A stretch of DNA of 64,000 nt from Oscillospiraceae bacterium (GTDB taxonomy: Bacteria > Bacillota > Clostridia > Oscillospirales > Acutalibacteraceae): positions 1 to 64,000 of the forward strand of contig CADCLS010000005.1 in the NCBI GenBank assembly GCA_902802375.1, written 5' to 3'. Made by a program: the position numbers and the translations under genes. Of this stretch, positions 42,844 through 52,098 are shown piece by piece (the first letter of the stretch is position 1; the number at the start of each line of letters is the position of its first letter). Under the pieces are notes generated by a model. The model did not search any database, had not been told where the DNA came from, and worked only from the letters and a program-made list of their open reading frames with translations.

Positions 42844-43221
42844 TTACTTAAGCTCAACCTTAGCGCCAACCTCTTCGAGTTTAGCTTTGATAGCCTCAGC
42901 GTCCTCTTTGGAAGCTGCCTCTTTAAGAGTTTTGGGAGCGCCGTCAACGAGAGCCTTAGCGTCAGCAAGACCGAGACCGGTAACTTCTCTTACTGCTTTG
43001 ATAACCTTAATCTTCTCAGCGCCTGCCTCTGCGAGAATTACATCAAATTCGCTCTTTTCTTCAGCCGCTGCTGCTTCGCCGCCTGCAGGAGCTGCAACTG
43101 CTACTGCTGCCGCTGCTGATACGCCGAACTCCTCTTCTACTGCTTTAACGAGCTCTGAAAGCTCAAGAACTGAAAGAGCTTTTAACTCTTCGACAATTGC
43201 TGTAACTTTTTCTGATGCCAT
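42844..43221 (-). CDS. rplL: 50S ribosomal protein L7/L12
   Basis: 125 residues. N-terminal dimer domain ([20 protein letters not shown]), Ala-rich hinge [20 protein letters not shown] and the C-terminal factor-binding domain [14 protein letters not shown]. Start MASEK at 43221 with GGAGGAAAAG SD. Translated after rplJ from the L10-leader transcript. Confidence 0.97.
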   Translation of the reverse strand: MASEKVTAIVEELKALSVLELSELVKAVEEEFGVSAAAAVAVAAPAGGEAAAAEEKSEFDVILAEAGAEKIKVIKAVREVTGLGLADAKALVDGAPKTLKEAASKEDAEAIKAKLEEVGAKVELK

Positions 43222-43254
43222 TTTCTTTTCCTCCAATTAGTTTTTTAATAAGAA

Positions 43255-43761
43255 TTATTCTGCTGCTTCGCCGTTTTTATCTACGATTGCTTGAACAGCA
43301 CGGGCGAAAGCCGCGATTGGTGCCTGGAATGCACCGACAACTGTTGCGAGAAGAACCTCTCTGCTCGGCAATTTAGCGATAGCGTTAATTGTATCGAGGT
43401 CTACGAGAGCGCCGTCTAAGAAACCGGCTTTAATCTTAAAAGTCTCGCTCTTATCCGCATACTTTGAAAGTATACGAGCGCCTGCGGCATAATCTTCGCT
43501 TGAAAGGGCGATTGCAGTTGAACCCTCTAAAACGGACTTCATACCTTCAAGCTCAGTACCTTCAACCGCACGGGATAAAAGGGTGTTTTTAACAACGAAA
43601 TAATCAACGTTATTTTCACGAAGCTCTTTACGGAGAGCCGTATCGTCCGCCACCGTAATACCCTTGTAGTCGACTACAACGCCGACGATAGAGGCGTCGA
43701 TTTTACTTTTAAGATCCGCAACAACTTTTTGTTTTTGTTCTAAAACTTTTGCGTTTGGCAA
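43255..43761 (-). CDS. rplJ: 50S ribosomal protein L10
   Basis: 168 residues. L10 features: LEQKQKVVADLKSKIDASIV, VDYKGITVADDTALRKELR, and a C-terminal helix binding L7/L12. The TTG at 43761 is preferred (giving M-PNAKVLEQKQ as in homologues) with GAGGTG as SD 6 nt upstream; the GTG at 43770 lies inside that SD. Forms the L10-L7/L12 stalk. The L10 leader upstream gives autoregulation. Confidence 0.95.
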   Translation of the reverse strand: MPNAKVLEQKQKVVADLKSKIDASIVGVVVDYKGITVADDTALRKELRENNVDYFVVKNTLLSRAVEGTELEGMKSVLEGSTAIALSSEDYAAGARILSKYADKSETFKIKAGFLDGALVDLDTINAIAKLPSREVLLATVVGAFQAPIAAFARAVQAIVDKNGEAAE

Positions 43762-43774
43762 TTTTTTCACCTCA

Positions 43775-43892
43775 ACTCAAACAAAAAATGTCCACCCAAA
43801 AACAGGATGGACATGAAAATACAAACCTTTCACGCTCACCTCGGCAGGCGTTATACTTACGACTTTCGTCACCTGCTGTCTTTGGATTGCAA
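43775..43892 (-). ncRNA. Ribosomal protein L10 leader (autoregulatory)
   Basis: Minus-strand 5' UTR of rplJ. It has the conserved leader core (GACAGCAGGTGAC, then AACGCCTGCCGAGGTGA) and ends in a terminator hairpin: ATGTCCATCC / GGGTGGACAT, followed by TTTTTT (43814-43783). L10-L12 binding to the leader is known to favour termination. Confidence 0.88.
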
Positions 43893-43897
43893 GAGCT

Positions 43898-43926
43898 ATT
43901 ATATATGAAGCGAGTGTGTTTGTCAA
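43898..43926 (-). promoter_or_regulatory. Consensus promoter of rplJL
   Basis: TTGACA (43926-43921), 17-nt spacer, TATAAT (43903-43898) on the minus strand, 9 nt downstream of the spoIID stop. Confidence 0.92.
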
Positions 43927-43934
43927 GTAAATTT

Positions 43935-44903
43935 TTATAATTTTTTAATCTCGGTGCCGGGATAGTAGTGCAAGAGTATTTCTTTGTAGTCGGCGCCGCT
44001 TTTTGCCAAAAACTCGGCGCCGTACTGGCTCATACCCACGCCGTGACCTCGACCGAAGCAGGTGAAGGTGTATGCCCCGTCGCTGAGTTCTACCGTGAAA
44101 GCCGAGCTTGGAAGTCCTAAAAGATTTGAGATTTTGCCGCCCGTTGTGCTTTTTCCGCCGTAATCGAGAGCTTTTACAAGACCGCTGTTTGCGGTTTTTA
44201 TATTCTTGAAAAAATTATCGCCTTCAGGACCGGCGTTTATAGAAGAGAGCTTGGCTTTAAGCTCGTCAATACTAAATGAAAAAACCGATTTGTAATCGGG
44301 GCATAGCTTATCGCCTTCGCTGTCCACCGATACAAGATACGGAATTTCGCCGCCGAACACATCGGCGCAGGAGTTCGTTTTTCCGCTTGATAAAGAACAG
44401 TATAAAGCCAGTGCCGGCTTTCCGTTATAGGATAAATAAGTGCCGAGAGTGCTTTCTACCGCCTCGCTTATTTTCTTTGATTTTTCTTCAAAACCGTCTC
44501 CCCATTTTTCTTTTTGCTTCTCCTCGCTTATATAGCTTTGGTCAGTTTTGAAGTTGTCCGTGAGGTCATATTCGTCATAGCGCTTTTCTTCTTTTTTATA
44601 GAGTGCAAATGTAAAAGCCGCAACGCTTTGTGCCTTAAGTGCTTCTATATTAAAGCTTGCAGGCATTTCCGCGGCTAAAACGCCGCAGATATATTCTCGT
44701 GCAGAAAGCTCTTTTATTCCGTTTTCCGTCTTTATTCTGAAGGTTATATCACTTTTTTCTTTTGTGTCTTTGCTTACGGTTTTTTGAGCGACTGCATTTT
44801 TTGCAAGCGTCTGTACCGTTTTTTCCTCAACGCTTAAACTGCCTAAAGGAATAATCAGCAAACTGATGGCAACAATAAAACCTGTTATCAAAACCTTTTT
44901 CAC
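43935..44903 (-). CDS. spoIID: Stage II sporulation protein D
   Basis: 322 residues. N-terminal membrane anchor (VLITGFIVAISLLIIPLGSL), then the SpoIID lytic transglycosylase domain: LSAREYICGVLAAEMPASFN, EALKAQSVAAFTFAL, GHGVGMSQYGAEFLAKSG. Degrades peptidoglycan in the engulfment septum with SpoIIP/SpoIIM. Its presence argues for an endospore-forming lineage. Divergent to the next membrane gene. Confidence 0.94.
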   Translation of the reverse strand: MKKVLITGFIVAISLLIIPLGSLSVEEKTVQTLAKNAVAQKTVSKDTKEKSDITFRIKTENGIKELSAREYICGVLAAEMPASFNIEALKAQSVAAFTFALYKKEEKRYDEYDLTDNFKTDQSYISEEKQKEKWGDGFEEKSKKISEAVESTLGTYLSYNGKPALALYCSLSSGKTNSCADVFGGEIPYLVSVDSEGDKLCPDYKSVFSFSIDELKAKLSSINAGPEGDNFFKNIKTANSGLVKALDYGGKSTTGGKISNLLGLPSSAFTVELSDGAYTFTCFGRGHGVGMSQYGAEFLAKSGADYKEILLHYYPGTEIKKL

Positions 44904-44992
44904 ATTTAACCTCCTATTGACTTTTCACACATAAAAAATTATAATACACTATATGTATATGGAGAAAGTCTTCATAATAGAAGGTGAAAATA

Positions 44993-45808
44993 TTGAAGAG
45001 AAACACTTGCTTGTTGGTATGGACCGGCGCATTTCTCTTGTCGGTTTTGTTCCGAACGGCAGAGATGTTAAAATTCACGGAATATGATACCGGATTTATC
45101 ATACCGTCTTATAAAACTTTGACGACGGTCTTTTCTGCGGTGATTTTTTTATTCATTGCGTTTTCGGCTCTTTTTATATCAAAAAGCACGAGAACAAACG
45201 CATGCCGTAAAGGCTTTAATGCGCTCACAAGTCTTTCGGCTTTTATGTTAGGCGCGGCATTGGCGGTAAGCGCCATAGCGGATAACTATGTCGGCGTTCC
45301 GTCGGTTTTAAGAATTTTATGCACTGCGCTGGCGGTGCTGTCCGCGGTTTATTTTATAGCTTTTGCTCTGCGCTCGTGGGTGCATTTTCCGTTTTCCGCT
45401 TACTTTTCGGCGGTGCCTGCACTGTTTTTTGTAGCGCGTGCGGCGTCTGTGGCAATAAAGGGTGCTTATCATACCGTAATCAGTGATACGGTTTTTGATG
45501 TTGCGGCGTACTGCTTTATTATGCTTTTCTTTTTGGAATTTGTTCGCGCGGCAAACGGCTCGGCGCAGTCGGGCGGAGCAGTGAAATTTGCCGCAATGGG
45601 TACTTCGGCGTCACTTCTTTCGCTCACCGCCTCAACACCCAAAATAATTATTTCGGTCCTTTCTCCCGAAGCGCTTCACGACGGCTCAAAAAGCGAATAC
45701 CTCCTTTTCTTTGTGGGTATATATATAGCTTGTGAGGTTTTCTCTCGCCTTTGTTTTAAGCAGGAGACAAGCGAAAAATTGTCTCTTTATTATTCGGGTA
45801 AGCATTAA
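44993..45808 (+). CDS. Hypothetical eight-TM membrane protein
   Basis: 271 residues with about seven or eight hydrophobic segments and a short hydrophilic C-terminus; no family recognised. The TTG at 44993 with AAGGTG 6 nt upstream is preferred over a GTG at 44984 that would lie inside that SD. Stands divergently to spoIID. The murA promoter begins directly at its stop codon. Confidence 0.7.
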   Translation: MKRNTCLLVWTGAFLLSVLFRTAEMLKFTEYDTGFIIPSYKTLTTVFSAVIFLFIAFSALFISKSTRTNACRKGFNALTSLSAFMLGAALAVSAIADNYVGVPSVLRILCTALAVLSAVYFIAFALRSWVHFPFSAYFSAVPALFFVARAASVAIKGAYHTVISDTVFDVAAYCFIMLFFLEFVRAANGSAQSGGAVKFAAMGTSASLLSLTASTPKIIISVLSPEALHDGSKSEYLLFFVGIYIACEVFSRLCFKQETSEKLSLYYSGKH

Positions 45809-45837
45809 TTGACAAAAAGGTAAAAATAAGGTATAAT
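45809..45837 (+). promoter_or_regulatory. Consensus promoter of murA
   Basis: TTGACA (45809-45814), 17-nt spacer, TATAAT (45832-45837). Confidence 0.9.
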
Positions 45838-45870
45838 AATTTTTAATATCGGAAGTAAAAAAAGACGGGA

Positions 45871-47166
45871 GTGTCCGGATTTTTGGAGAAGTTTGTTATA
45901 AGCGGAGGCAAGCCCTTAAAAGGGCGCGTTCATATAAGCGGCGCAAAAAATGCCGCCGTTGCCATATTGCCGGCAGTTCTTTTGTCGGATGAACCGTGTA
46001 TAATTGAAAATTTACCTCAGATATCTGATGTTGCGACCCTGCTTAAAGCATTAAGCAGTCTCGGCGCTGATGTTAAGATGATTAACAAATCAACCGTGGA
46101 AATAGACCCGCGCCACGCCTCATATTTCGTTGTAACTAAAGAAATGGCGCAGGGTATGCGTGCTTCGAGCTATTTTTTAGGCGCGCTGCTCGGCAGGCAT
46201 AAAAGGGCGCGTGTAGCGCCTCCGGGCGGTTGCGATTTCGGCGTAAGGCCTATTGACCAGCACATTAAAGGCTTCGAGGCGCTTGGCGCATATGTTGCGA
46301 TAGAAAACGGAATGGTTGATGCACGGGCATCATCTTTACAGGGAGCGAGCGTTTATCTGGATGTGGTATCTGTGGGTGCCACAATGAATATTATGCTTGC
46401 CGCAGTAAAGGCAAGCGGTCTTACGGTTATAGAAAACGCGGCGAGAGAGCCGCATATAGTTGACCTTGCAAATTTCCTTAATTCTATGGGCGCGGATATT
46501 ATGGGAGCCGGTACCGGAGTTATTAAAATACGCGGTGTTGAGCACCTTCACGGTACGCAGTACAGTATTATACCCGACCAGATAGAAGCCGGCACATATA
46601 TGGTTGCCGCGGCGGCTACAGGCGGAGATGTCACGGTTGAGAATGTAACGCCGAAGCATTTAGAGTCAATAATCGCAAAGCTTATTGAAACGGGCGCCGA
46701 AATAGAGGAATATGACGAAGCGGTAAGGGTTAAGATGAACGGCAGACCCAGGCGTTGCAATATAAAAACAATGCCGCACCCCGGCTTTCCTACCGATATG
46801 CAGCCTCAAATCGCAACGCTTCTCGCGATTGCCGAGGGCACAAGCATTGTAACCGAAGGCGTGTGGGATGGACGGTTCCGTTATGTAGAGCAGTTAACGC
46901 TTATGGGCGCGGATATTCAGGTTGACGGTAAATCCGCGGTTATAACGGGCGTTGATAAGCTTAAGCCTGCACCCGTTCGCGCGGTGGACCTGAGGGCAGG
47001 CGCCGCTATGATTATAGCCGGTCTTATGGCTGAGGGTATAACCGAGGTTGAGGAGATTTCTCATATCGACCGCGGTTATGAGCTGATAACTGAAAAGTTT
47101 TCATCTCTTGGCGCAGATATAAAGAGGATAGACGATTACGGCAATTTAGCCGCGAAATTGGCTTAA
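45871..47166 (+). CDS. murA: UDP-N-acetylglucosamine 1-carboxyvinyltransferase
   Basis: 431 residues if the GTG at 45871 is used; a TTG at 45883 has better spacing from GGGAG and may be the true start. EPSP-synthase fold, SGAKNAAVAILPA near the N-terminus and active-site Cys in PPGGCDFGVRPIDQH (so a fosfomycin-type Cys enzyme, not the Asp variant). First committed step of peptidoglycan synthesis. Confidence 0.96.
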   Translation: MSGFLEKFVISGGKPLKGRVHISGAKNAAVAILPAVLLSDEPCIIENLPQISDVATLLKALSSLGADVKMINKSTVEIDPRHASYFVVTKEMAQGMRASSYFLGALLGRHKRARVAPPGGCDFGVRPIDQHIKGFEALGAYVAIENGMVDARASSLQGASVYLDVVSVGATMNIMLAAVKASGLTVIENAAREPHIVDLANFLNSMGADIMGAGTGVIKIRGVEHLHGTQYSIIPDQIEAGTYMVAAAATGGDVTVENVTPKHLESIIAKLIETGAEIEEYDEAVRVKMNGRPRRCNIKTMPHPGFPTDMQPQIATLLAIAEGTSIVTEGVWDGRFRYVEQLTLMGADIQVDGKSAVITGVDKLKPAPVRAVDLRAGAAMIIAGLMAEGITEVEEISHIDRGYELITEKFSSLGADIKRIDDYGNLAAKLA

Positions 47167-47254
47167 GCATAGCGTGCGTATTCGAACCCGATTTTAGCGG
47201 TCGGATTTTGCGCTATGACTTCGTTAAAATACTCGGAAATCCATAAAGATTATT

Positions 47255-47288
47255 ATGGGCTGTCTGTTATCGACAGCCCATATTTTAG
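47255..47288 (+). terminator. Probable terminator after murA
   Basis: ATGGGCTGTC / GACAGCCCAT stem, 7-nt loop, followed by a short ATTTTAG tail. Confidence 0.65.
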
Positions 47289-47303
47289 AAAAGAGGAAAG
47301 GTT

Positions 47304-48089
47304 ATGGCGCGGTTTTGTCCGCTGGCGAGTGGCTCAAGCGGAAACAGTACATATATATCAAGCGGCGCGAGTGCGGTTATAATAGACGCCGGCATATCAT
47401 ATAAAGCGATAGCCGAGCGCGTGGCGGCGGCAGGCGGAGATATAAATAAAATTTCCGGCGTTGCAGTCACCCATACGCATAGCGACCATATATCGAGCAT
47501 TAAAGCACTGCTTCAAAAGACTCACGCTCCGCTTTTTGCGAGCCGACAAACGGCAGAGTACCTGATAGCTAAAAATCTTATTCCGTCCGTTACGGATTGT
47601 ATTATTACCGATAGCGATACGGCGACCTTCGGCGATATTGAGCTTGTCAGGTTCAATACAAGTCACGATGCCGCAGGCTCGTGCGGTTATAGGGTAAATA
47701 CTAAAAGCGGCAGTTGTGCCGTTTGCACTGATTTAGGGATAGTTACGGATGAGGTGAGGAATGCGATTTCGGGCATAAATACCGTTCTTCTTGAATTTAA
47801 CCACGATATAGATATGCTCAGGCGCGGTCCCTATCCTCCGCATCTTAAAATAAGAATTTTATCCGACCTCGGTCATCTTTCAAATTCCCTTGCCGCGGCA
47901 GAGGTGGCAGGATTACTTAACAGTGGCGTAAAGCAGATTATCTGCGGTCATATAAGCCGCCAAAACAATACGCCCGATTTAGCGGTTGCCGCCGCGCGCA
48001 TAGCCGCCGAGGCGGTAGGAGCAAAGGCAAATATGGATTTTTTGCTTTCAGCCGCGCGTGTGGGAATGAGCGAGGTGAGCGTGTTTTGA
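47304..48089 (+). CDS. walJ: WalJ/YycJ-type MBL-fold exonuclease-like hydrolase
   Basis: 261 residues. Metallo-beta-lactamase fold: SGSSGNSTYI, zinc motif THTHSDHISS, TSHDAAGS, and late HISRQNN. WalJ/YycJ proteins have 5'-3' exonuclease activity and are linked to coordination of replication and division; usually next to rlmH. Overlaps rlmH by 4 nt. Confidence 0.92.
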   Translation: MARFCPLASGSSGNSTYISSGASAVIIDAGISYKAIAERVAAAGGDINKISGVAVTHTHSDHISSIKALLQKTHAPLFASRQTAEYLIAKNLIPSVTDCIITDSDTATFGDIELVRFNTSHDAAGSCGYRVNTKSGSCAVCTDLGIVTDEVRNAISGINTVLLEFNHDIDMLRRGPYPPHLKIRILSDLGHLSNSLAAAEVAGLLNSGVKQIICGHISRQNNTPDLAVAAARIAAEAVGAKANMDFLLSAARVGMSEVSVF

Positions 48090-48562
48090 TTAAGGTGAGC
48101 ATTATCGCCGTGGGGAAAATCAAGGAAAAAGCCTTTGCCGAGGCGGCACAAGAATATGAGAAACGGCTCGGCGCATTTTGCGAGCTTGGTATCACAGAGA
48201 TAAAGCCTTCAGTTTTGCCCGATAATCCGTCGAGCGCGCAAATTTCTTCGGCGTTAGGCGCTGAGGCTCAAAAAATCGCCGAAAAGATACCAAAAGGCGC
48301 CGCGGTGTATCCGCTTTGCATTGAGGGTAAAAGCATTTCAAGTGAAGAGCTTGCAGAAACGATAGAAGATTTAACGGATAACGGGCAGAACATCTGCTTT
48401 ATAATAGGCGGCTCTTATGGGCTGAGCGAGGATATAAAGCGCCTCGGTATGGGGTTGTCGTTTTCAAAAATGACCTTTCCTCACAGGCTTTTCAGGGTAA
48501 TGCTTTTAGAGCAGATTTACCGCGCGTTTACTATAATTTCAGGTAAAAAGTATCACAAATAA
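48086..48562 (+). CDS. rlmH: 23S rRNA (pseudouridine1915-N3)-methyltransferase
   Basis: 158 residues, TTG start overlapping walJ. SPOUT methyltransferase with GKIKEKAFAEAAQEYEKRL and the knot motif FIIGGSYGLSEDIKR, FPHRLFRVMLLEQIYRAF. Methylates 23S rRNA in the mature ribosome. Confidence 0.96.
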   Translation: MIKVSIIAVGKIKEKAFAEAAQEYEKRLGAFCELGITEIKPSVLPDNPSSAQISSALGAEAQKIAEKIPKGAAVYPLCIEGKSISSEELAETIEDLTDNGQNICFIIGGSYGLSEDIKRLGMGLSFSKMTFPHRLFRVMLLEQIYRAFTIISGKKYHK

Positions 48563-48573
48563 AGGTGTAATAT

Positions 48574-49290
48574 ATGATAGATTTCAGTGTTCGCTCGTTG
48601 GTGCCGAGGTGTGCCGAGTTTGGTTTAGACCTCGATGATATGGCGGTAAAAAGGCTCGAAAAATACGGAAATATGCTCGTTGAGTGGAACGAAAAGTTTA
48701 ATCTTACAGCGATAACCGAGCCGTGTGAAGTGCTTTATAAGCATTTTTACGATTGCCTTTTGTTTTTTTCGGCGATTCAAGTGCCGAACGGCGCTAAGAT
48801 AATCGATGTGGGGGCAGGGGCAGGGTTTCCGTCACTTGTGCTGAAAATTGCAAGACCCGATATAAATATAACTATGCTTGACAGTCTTTCTAAGCGCATA
48901 ACATTTCTGAGCGAGGTATTAAAAGAATTAGGTCTTGAGGGCGATGCTTTGCACCTTCGCGCAGAGGACGGAGGCAGGGATATAAAGCTTCGCGAAAAGT
49001 TTGATATTGCCTGTGCGAGAGCCGTGGCAAACCTGAGTGTTTTGTCCGAATATTGCGCACCGTTTGTAAAGGTCGGAGGTCTTTTCGTGGCAATGAAAGG
49101 CTCTGCGGCAGCAGAAGAGGTTGACGCCGCCATAAATGCATTCAGTATACTTGGAATGGATACGCCGAAAATTATATGCAGAGATTTGCGTGAAAATGAG
49201 AAGAGAAGCTTTGTGGTAGCTAAAAAGATTTCGCAAACTCCGCCAAAATATCCGAGGAACAGTGCCAAAATCAAAAAAGCCGTGCTTTGA
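48574..49290 (+). CDS. rsmG: 16S rRNA (guanine527-N7)-methyltransferase
   Basis: 238 residues. SAM-binding loop DVGAGAGFPSLVLKI, NEKFNLTAITEP and SLSKRITFL. Methylates G527 in the 530 loop. The stop codon (49288-49290) forms the loop of the downstream terminator. Confidence 0.96.
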   Translation: MIDFSVRSLVPRCAEFGLDLDDMAVKRLEKYGNMLVEWNEKFNLTAITEPCEVLYKHFYDCLLFFSAIQVPNGAKIIDVGAGAGFPSLVLKIARPDINITMLDSLSKRITFLSEVLKELGLEGDALHLRAEDGGRDIKLREKFDIACARAVANLSVLSEYCAPFVKVGGLFVAMKGSAAAEEVDAAINAFSILGMDTPKIICRDLRENEKRSFVVAKKISQTPPKYPRNSAKIKKAVL

Positions 49291-49312
49291 AAGCACGGCT
49301 TGTGTTTTTTAA
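49277..49312 (+). terminator. Terminator overlapping the rsmG stop codon
   Basis: AAGCCGTGCTT / AAGCACGGCTT, loop TGA (the rsmG stop), then GTGTTTTTT. Confidence 0.9.
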
Positions 49313-49394
49313 TGTCGGATTTTGCGACCGAAAAAGCTTTACAAACGCTCTGTTTTCAAGCATAATTTATTCAGGATATTTCGGGAGGCAAAAT

Positions 49395-50222
49395 ATGCAC
49401 ACGATAAGCGAAAAAAAGCTGTTGCTTCTAAGACCTGCTGATATAAGAATTTCGCCTTTCAGGGCAAGAAACGATATGGACGAATATTCACTTTTTTCAT
49501 TGGCGTCAAGCATTCTTGCAAACGGAATAATAACCCCTTTGTGTGTAATGCGTGACGGCAAGGATAAATACATACTGATTTCGGGTGAGCGAAGGCTTAA
49601 AGCGGCAAAGCTTGCAGGTCTCAGGCGAGTACCCTGCGCGGTACACAGCATAGACGAAAAAACTGCCGCTGTATTTGCACTTGCCGATAACTTAGGTCGG
49701 GAGAACATAGATTTTTTCGAGCAGGCAAAAGCAATAGAAAAACTAATGGGTATGTACTCTATGAGCTTATCCGATATAGCTCAAAGGCTCGGCACATCGC
49801 AGTCCGCGCTTACAATGAAGCTGAAACTTCTGAAAATTCCCGAAGATAAAAGAGAACGGATATTATCGGGCGGACTTACAGAGGAACACGCGCTGGCGCT
49901 TCTTGAGCTTGAGAAAAAAGATATGTCGTTGGTACTTGATGCCGTGATAAGTGAGCGACTTAACGCGAGGCAGACGAAGGAGCTTGTGATTTCGGTAAAT
50001 TCACCTGTGCCTGAAATTGAGATAAAGGAAGAACAACCCATAAGAAAAACGGCGATAGGTGATGTGAAGTTTTTTACTAACAGTCTCACAAAGCTGCTTA
50101 TTACTATGCAAAATTCGGGCGTGCGGACAAGTCTTGACCGCCACGAGACCGAAAGCTCCGTTGAATACAAAATAAAAATAGATAAAAACCCTGACAGACA
50201 GCTTGCATTCTCAGGAATTTAG
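49395..50222 (+). CDS. noc: ParB-like nucleoid occlusion protein
   Basis: 275 residues. ParB N-terminal CTPase-type domain (RPADIRISPFRARNDM, ISGERRLKAAKLAG, GRENIDFFEQA) and helix-turn-helix SDIAQRLGTSQSAL. The Noc versus Spo0J assignment rests on rsmG adjacency and no parA next to it. Blocks septum formation over the nucleoid. Start 49395 has a GGGAGG SD. Confidence 0.85.
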   Translation: MHTISEKKLLLLRPADIRISPFRARNDMDEYSLFSLASSILANGIITPLCVMRDGKDKYILISGERRLKAAKLAGLRRVPCAVHSIDEKTAAVFALADNLGRENIDFFEQAKAIEKLMGMYSMSLSDIAQRLGTSQSALTMKLKLLKIPEDKRERILSGGLTEEHALALLELEKKDMSLVLDAVISERLNARQTKELVISVNSPVPEIEIKEEQPIRKTAIGDVKFFTNSLTKLLITMQNSGVRTSLDRHETESSVEYKIKIDKNPDRQLAFSGI

Positions 50223-50240
50223 CAACCTTGTTAAAATCTG

Positions 50241-50274
50241 CCGTCTGCCTCTCCCCTTGGGCAGACGCGGTTTT
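50241..50274 (+). terminator. Terminator after noc
   Basis: GTCTGCC / GGCAGAC stem flanked by CCG/CGG, then TTTT. Further palindromes follow at 50280-50318 and 50341-50375. Confidence 0.75.
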
Positions 50275-50386
50275 ATAAAAGCTTTCAGTGCGGCTCTGCA
50301 CTGCCCACTGAAAGCCTACCATATTCATCCCCATAATCAGGCGGCCTCGCTTTTCGGCGAGGTCGTTTGATTTTCCGACACGGAAA

Positions 50387-50548
50387 TTATATTTTAATTT
50401 CCCCGTGCTCTTTTTCGAATTTTTCTATACTGTCACGGATGAGAATAAGTATCTGACTGTTCGCCGAGCGTCCCTCATAATCCGCGACAATATGAATTTT
50501 ATTTAACATTTTTTCATCAATTCGTATTGTTAAATGTTTAATAGCCAT
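50387..50548 (-). CDS. Small Arc-type ribbon-helix-helix protein
   Basis: 53 residues: MAIKHLTIRIDEKMLNKIHI, then ADYEGRSANSQILILIRDSI and EKFEKEHGEIKI. The beta-strand (TIRID) followed by helix-turn-helix (SANSQILILIRDSI) is the Arc/CopG-like RHH fold of small DNA-binding repressors. ATG 50548 is preceded by GAGG at 7 nt. Divergent to the SLOG gene at 50656, which it may regulate (inference). Confidence 0.72.
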   Translation of the reverse strand: MAIKHLTIRIDEKMLNKIHIVADYEGRSANSQILILIRDSIEKFEKEHGEIKI

Positions 50549-50655
50549 ATTATAACCTCGTTTCAAATATAATATGACTTTATTTTATGGTTATTATGTG
50601 TTATAATGTGAATATGACTTCATTCAGAAGTCTAAATATAGTCTCGGAGGTTTAT

Positions 50656-51093
50656 ATGGTTTGTGCATTTATCGGTCATAGATATACACCTGCAGGCATG
50701 AAAGAAAAAATAAGAGAAGCGGTAATTGACCTTATTGAAAATCACGGCGTTAATATGTTTTATATGGGTCATCACGGTTATTTTGACGGTGAAGCTCGTG
50801 AGGTGGTGAGAGAGCTTTCCGAAATATATGATATTGATTATGCCGTTGTGCTGTCGCGTCTTCCGTATCAGGATGACCCGTTTGTGCTTAAGTTTACGGG
50901 GCATACGGTAATCCCCGATGACTTAGGCAAGAAAATGCCGCGCTTCAGGATAATATATGCGAACCAATGGATGATAAGTAAAGCGGATTATGTTATTACT
51001 TATATTGATAATCCATACGGTACAGGCGCCGCAAGGTTTGCTTCAGAAGCCGAGAAAAAGGGAAAAATAATGATAAAGCTCGGAGAACTGTAG
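50656..51093 (+). CDS. SLOG-type (YpsA-like) protein
   Basis: 145 residues. N-terminus VCAFIGHRYTPAGMKEKIRE and FYMGHHGYFDGEAREVV show a SLOG/DUF1273-like Rossmannoid, C-terminus YVITYIDNPYGTGAARFASE with a nucleotide-binding tip. SLOG domains bind nucleotide derivatives. ATG 50656 has GGAGG at 6-7 nt; the longer frame to 50587 lacks an SD. Function unknown. Confidence 0.72.
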   Translation: MVCAFIGHRYTPAGMKEKIREAVIDLIENHGVNMFYMGHHGYFDGEAREVVRELSEIYDIDYAVVLSRLPYQDDPFVLKFTGHTVIPDDLGKKMPRFRIIYANQWMISKADYVITYIDNPYGTGAARFASEAEKKGKIMIKLGEL

Positions 51094-51112
51094 ACTTAAT
51101 AACAAAATATAA

Positions 51113-51144
51113 AAAACATCCGTCCTGCACAGGACGGATGTTTT
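51113..51144. terminator. Bidirectional terminator between SLOG gene and secF
   Basis: AAAACATCCGTCCT / AGGACGGATGTTTT perfect stem with a 4-nt loop. Confidence 0.92.
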
Positions 51145-51156
51145 ACTGTTTATCTA

Positions 51157-52098
51157 CTATACTTTAGCTTTCTTTTTCTCGCGGTTCTCACGCCATACTA
51201 CCCACAGCGGACCTGCTATAAAGAGCGAGGACACGCAACCTGAAAGGAGACCGAATGTCATCGGTATCGCAAAGGTACGAAGAGATGAAAGACCATAAAG
51301 CTCGGATACCACAACGATTGTAAGCACTGCAAGAGAGGTTGTAACCGATGTTACAATATTTCTTGTGAGAATACCCTGAATGCTTAAATTCATATTCTGC
51401 TCAATGCTAAGGTCGGGATAGAGCTTTTTATTTTCTCTTACGCGGTCATAGCAAACTATCGTATCGTTAAGCGAATAACCGAGAATTGTGAGCACTACCG
51501 CGATATAGTTTGAATCAATCTGAAGTTTGAAGATGATACATACTACGAATGTTACCATAAGGTCGAGCACCAACGCGCAAAGTGCGGTGAGCGCCGCGGT
51601 AATACCGCCTATCTTCTTAAAGCGAATACCGACATATAAGACCACAAGCGCGGCGGCGATAAGGACTGCCACCAGGCTCTTAAGGAAGAATGTACCCGCA
51701 ACGGTAGGACTAACCGAGTTGGAATCGTAAAGCTCGATTTTGTTATCCTTAAACTTTTCGTTAAGCTTTTCGGTAAGCTCTTCCTGATTTTTAGCGGAAA
51801 GCGACTTCTTGCCTACGAGAGATATGGTAAATGTATCAGTATCGCCTGCAATCGAGGTGTTCCTTGATACGGTATATTTGCTTTTTATTACCTCGCCTAC
51901 TGCGGCGTTGAAGTCTTCATCCTTTATATCGCCCTCAAAAGCGTAGGTAATACGGGTACCGCCCTTAAAGTTTATATCCAAAGACACGCCGAATATAAGC
52001 CCGAAAACAATACCGGCTATAAGAATTGCCGCATAAACTATAAGTGAAATTTTGAAAATCTTTTTGGAGTTTATTTTAATATCTTTTATTTTAGCCAT
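51157..52098 (-). CDS. secF: Protein translocase subunit SecF
   Basis: 313 residues. Six TM segments; motifs DINFKGGTRITYAF, GYSLNDTIVCYDRVREN (the family D-x-VV-x-DR-x-RE pattern) and RNIVTSVTTSLAVLT. Proton-driven partner of SecD for late protein export. Overlaps secD by 8 nt. Confidence 0.96.
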   Translation of the reverse strand: MAKIKDIKINSKKIFKISLIVYAAILIAGIVFGLIFGVSLDINFKGGTRITYAFEGDIKDEDFNAAVGEVIKSKYTVSRNTSIAGDTDTFTISLVGKKSLSAKNQEELTEKLNEKFKDNKIELYDSNSVSPTVAGTFFLKSLVAVLIAAALVVLYVGIRFKKIGGITAALTALCALVLDLMVTFVVCIIFKLQIDSNYIAVVLTILGYSLNDTIVCYDRVRENKKLYPDLSIEQNMNLSIQGILTRNIVTSVTTSLAVLTIVVVSELYGLSSLRTFAIPMTFGLLSGCVSSLFIAGPLWVVWRENREKKKAKV

